Assembly (NCBI RefSeq): GCF_009389715.1
Contig: NC_052395.1
Span: 25,531,482-25,595,481 of the forward strand
Direction: 5' to 3'
Length of the DNA stretch: 64,000 nucleotides
Source: Phoenix dactylifera
Taxonomy: Eukaryota; Streptophyta; Magnoliopsida; Arecales; Arecaceae
Part shown: positions 62,001-64,000 of the stretch, piece after piece
Numbering within the stretch: position 1 is the stretch's first letter
Layout of the letters: each line of letters starts with the position of its first letter
The notes under the pieces: generated by a model
What the model was told of the DNA's origin: nothing
The model's database searches: none
The model's input: the letters and a program-made list of their open reading frames with translations, nothing else
Position numbers and translations under genes: made by a program

Positions 62001-64000
62001 AAAAAAGCTGTGAGTTGCAAATTGCAAACAGCAGGTTTCCACCCTGTAAGAATTCAGCTTCCCCTATGAATCCACTTAAACCACCTTACCGTGAGTGTCT
62101 CCATCTTAACAAACAGTGCGCCATCTAAATATCCATAACCTTAAATATATCATGGTGTAAATAATCAATTTCTCTAAATTGCAATACGAGGCCCATCAGC
62201 ACAGTCTCCTATGGCCAATCACAAAGTGTATATAGCCTTTAAAATCAAAAATCAATCATGTAATTTCACTCTTCCATCTTCATATGCGCATTTGCTGCCT
62301 TCTTTCCAAATATTCAGCACTTTCTCTTGTCAAAACCTCAAAAATGCCTTGAATTTTAAATCCAAAAATATGAGAGAATATAGCTGCTTTGTGGACTATG
62401 GACATGCTTACTACTTTCTCTCCAGATGTTCAACAAGTTCTTCAATGGTATACTCACTAAGAAGCCACGGGTCAATCTGGCTGAAGTTCAATATAATGAA
62501 AATAAACTAGAGTTACAAACATTTTAGAAACATTTAGTCTAAATGGAGATATCTCCAACTCATCTTCAATAAGATGGCATAAACTTTGAAAATAAAACTC
62601 GGACTATCCAATTATTTGTTGTAAACCATTCTTTAATTATAGAAGGAAAATAAGAATAATTAAAGAAACTATAGCTATTATGAAGGTACTTGCCCATCGT
62701 AAGACATGAAGAATATATACTCTTAATCCACACTCACTGCATAACAATCAACAATTAAGTGTAACTAGTGGATCTTAATGCAATACAAATCTAATTCAAA
62801 TATTTCTCGGTGCTAGTGGTGGACATGCATCCCATTAAAGATCACTCTCCTTGCATATTGATTCCCTTGTAGGGCATGTTTGGGTGCCTCTGGATACCAT
62901 TACATTAAAGGGGAGGAAGACATGGTAAAGAGGCAATACCACAGAATAAGAAAGAAAACTATCCCGCCTCTAATTTTTTTTCTCTTGGACAGCATCCTCC
63001 TTTTGCTTCCAGAAGAGAGACATGCTGTTATTTGATACAAGATTTTTCAAGATGGAAAAAAGTTAATCTGAAGAAACTGCAATTTTTACACAGTAAATTT
63101 TCTAGCCACCTAAACAACAAATACTAAAATTTTCTTATGTGATATGCATGATATATCCATCCTATGCATCGTCAACAGGCCCTTAATGTCGTTGTTTAAG
63201 GAGTTCTAAAATTTATTCTTTGTCTTTATTGAAATGTACCACCTTAAGACTAATGTCATGCTAATACACTTCAATTACATTACATATAATGCAGTCTAAA
63301 AAATATAACCTTTCCTTTCTCACTCTGCCTGGTAACCTTTTATAGGCTACTGATGGAACCTGATGCAAGTCAAATGACTACTTTTGCTCTCTGCACTAAC
63401 TGCACCCAATGCAAGTGAATATCTGATTTTCGCTCTCTGTTTTATCTAGTAACTTTCTCTTAAACCAACCTATCATAAGAACATTTTCAAATAAAAGAAC
63501 ACTCTTTCAACCAAAAGAAAAATATCACAAGCAAGAAATTGCTCACAAGATTTAGTCAGGTTTTATGAAGGGAGAAGGGGGATTCCAAATAAATCAGAGT
63601 GCAAGATACTCAGCATCAAGCAATGCAAAGGGCAAGCATCAGAATCCGCACCTCTTCAGTGAAAGAAACTCCAGCGCATGCAATACCAGTGAATACAAAT
63701 ACTCTACTTTGCGGCTATACACCTGAACTGAACCTTGGAGCAGCAGCGCAGCTACACCAAGAATCCCCATTCAAGAAAAATCACGAAATAAACCAAACCG
63801 AAAAATTGATAAATAACAACAAAAAAGATAAATTTGCTAGGGTTCCCGTATCAAACCTTCTGCAAAGTTCACAGAATGGAGCGCGTGGTCTTGGTCGGAC
63901 GGTATCTCGCCGGAGCAAATCATCAGTAGGTACTCTTCAAGATTCTTGGCAAGATCGACTTCCCAATTCGATTGCAGGTCACGGTTGGGCTGGAGGACGT
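56007..64000 (-). CDS. CAP-H2: Condensin II kleisin subunit CAP-H2, 5' end beyond window
   Basis: Eleven minus-strand exons: 63857-64000 (continues past the edge), 63652-63751, 60547-60647, 60321-60466, 59734-60187, 59452-59627, 59183-59359, 58993-59091, 56735-56836, 56457-56615 and 56007-56351. They join in phase into 666 residues ending LQSAG. Diagnostic segments: [20 protein letters not shown] and [20 protein letters not shown] (N-terminal SMC2-binding part), [20 protein letters not shown] (middle), [17 protein letters not shown] (C-terminal winged helix), and a basic tail with [17 protein letters not shown]2 bridges SMC2 and SMC4 in condensin II and acts in mitotic chromosome compaction and interphase nuclear organisation. 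Probably only about 10-15 residues are missing. The frame is intact throughout. Confidence 0.93.
61251..61330. repeat. 40-bp tandem duplication
   Basis: ACTTTCTTTCTTTATGCT then ATGGTTGTGATGGGAAACCT occurs twice in a row with one difference (GCTTATGG against GCTAATGG). Confidence 0.8.
61436..61790. repeat. Four-unit tandem repeat with an internal hairpin
   Basis: Units start with ATTCTTTATAT at 61436, 61534, 61630 and 61703 (spacings 98, 96 and 73 bp; the third lacks its end). Each contains ATCACAAAA.CTCTT, a short loop with ATGTACCTTAT, then AGAGTTTTGTGAT, an inverted pair of about 12 bp. The units diverge by a few percent, so the expansion is not very recent. It lies in the CAP-H2 intron. 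Confidence 0.8.

Larger units (their letters stand above)
60648..63651. other. 3-kb CAP-H2 intron
   Basis: Contains a 40-bp tandem duplication (61251-61330) and the four-unit hairpin tandem repeat (61436-61790). Short frames within it have no support. Confidence 0.5.

Overview
The window is plant nuclear DNA: AT-rich, with intron-rich genes (canonical GT/AG junctions that keep frame across exons), long transposon-filled introns and plant-specific repeat families. It reads as a non-grass monocot, possibly a palm; that placement is an inference from protein wording and repeat style, not a proof. No prokaryotic, phage or CRISPR features were seen.

Five genes were reconstructed by hand-splicing. 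(1) 7271-12529, minus: a 119-aa TMEM14/FAX-type membrane protein in three exons, whose 3.5-kb first intron holds a SINE and a Copia-like solo LTR. (2) 15007-16389, plus: an intronless 460-aa DTW-domain tRNA-uridine aminocarboxypropyltransferase with a duplicated TATA segment upstream. (3) 20598-46527, plus: a 26-kb homologue of ASPM (abnormal spindle). Its N-terminal and calponin-homology exons carry many apparent single-base frameshifts, while the last nine exons (IQ motifs, armadillo-like C-terminus) join into one uninterrupted 654-codon frame. (4) 48040-51394, minus: a complete 440-aa purple acid phosphatase very like plant PAP18, all metal-binding motifs present. (5) 56007 to beyond the right edge, minus: condensin II subunit CAP-H2, eleven exons, lacking only its first residues. 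Genes 3 and 5 both serve chromosome segregation, but nothing suggests the neighbours are co-regulated.

The rest is repeats and gene relics. 0-6 kb: a Harbinger-like MITE, a 2.5-kb Tat/Ogre-type solo LTR, an L1 reverse-transcriptase scrap and an antisense cytochrome P450 scrap. 12.5-20.4 kb: two more copies of the first MITE. The 8.8-kb ASPM intron at 37.4-46.2 kb is the richest repeat zone: two TRIM retroelements with initiator-Met primer sites, a 1.55-kb hAT-like element enclosing unedited mitochondrial atp9 sequence, two GTACC-rich hAT-type MITEs with 8-bp target duplications, and an LTR-like block. 51.4-56 kb: a promoter inverted repeat and an NB-ARC resistance-gene scrap. The CAP-H2 intron at 60.6-63.7 kb holds a four-unit hairpin-bearing tandem repeat.

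I saw no clearly new multi-gene system. The most unusual items are the half-decayed ASPM locus and the hAT element containing mitochondrial DNA.
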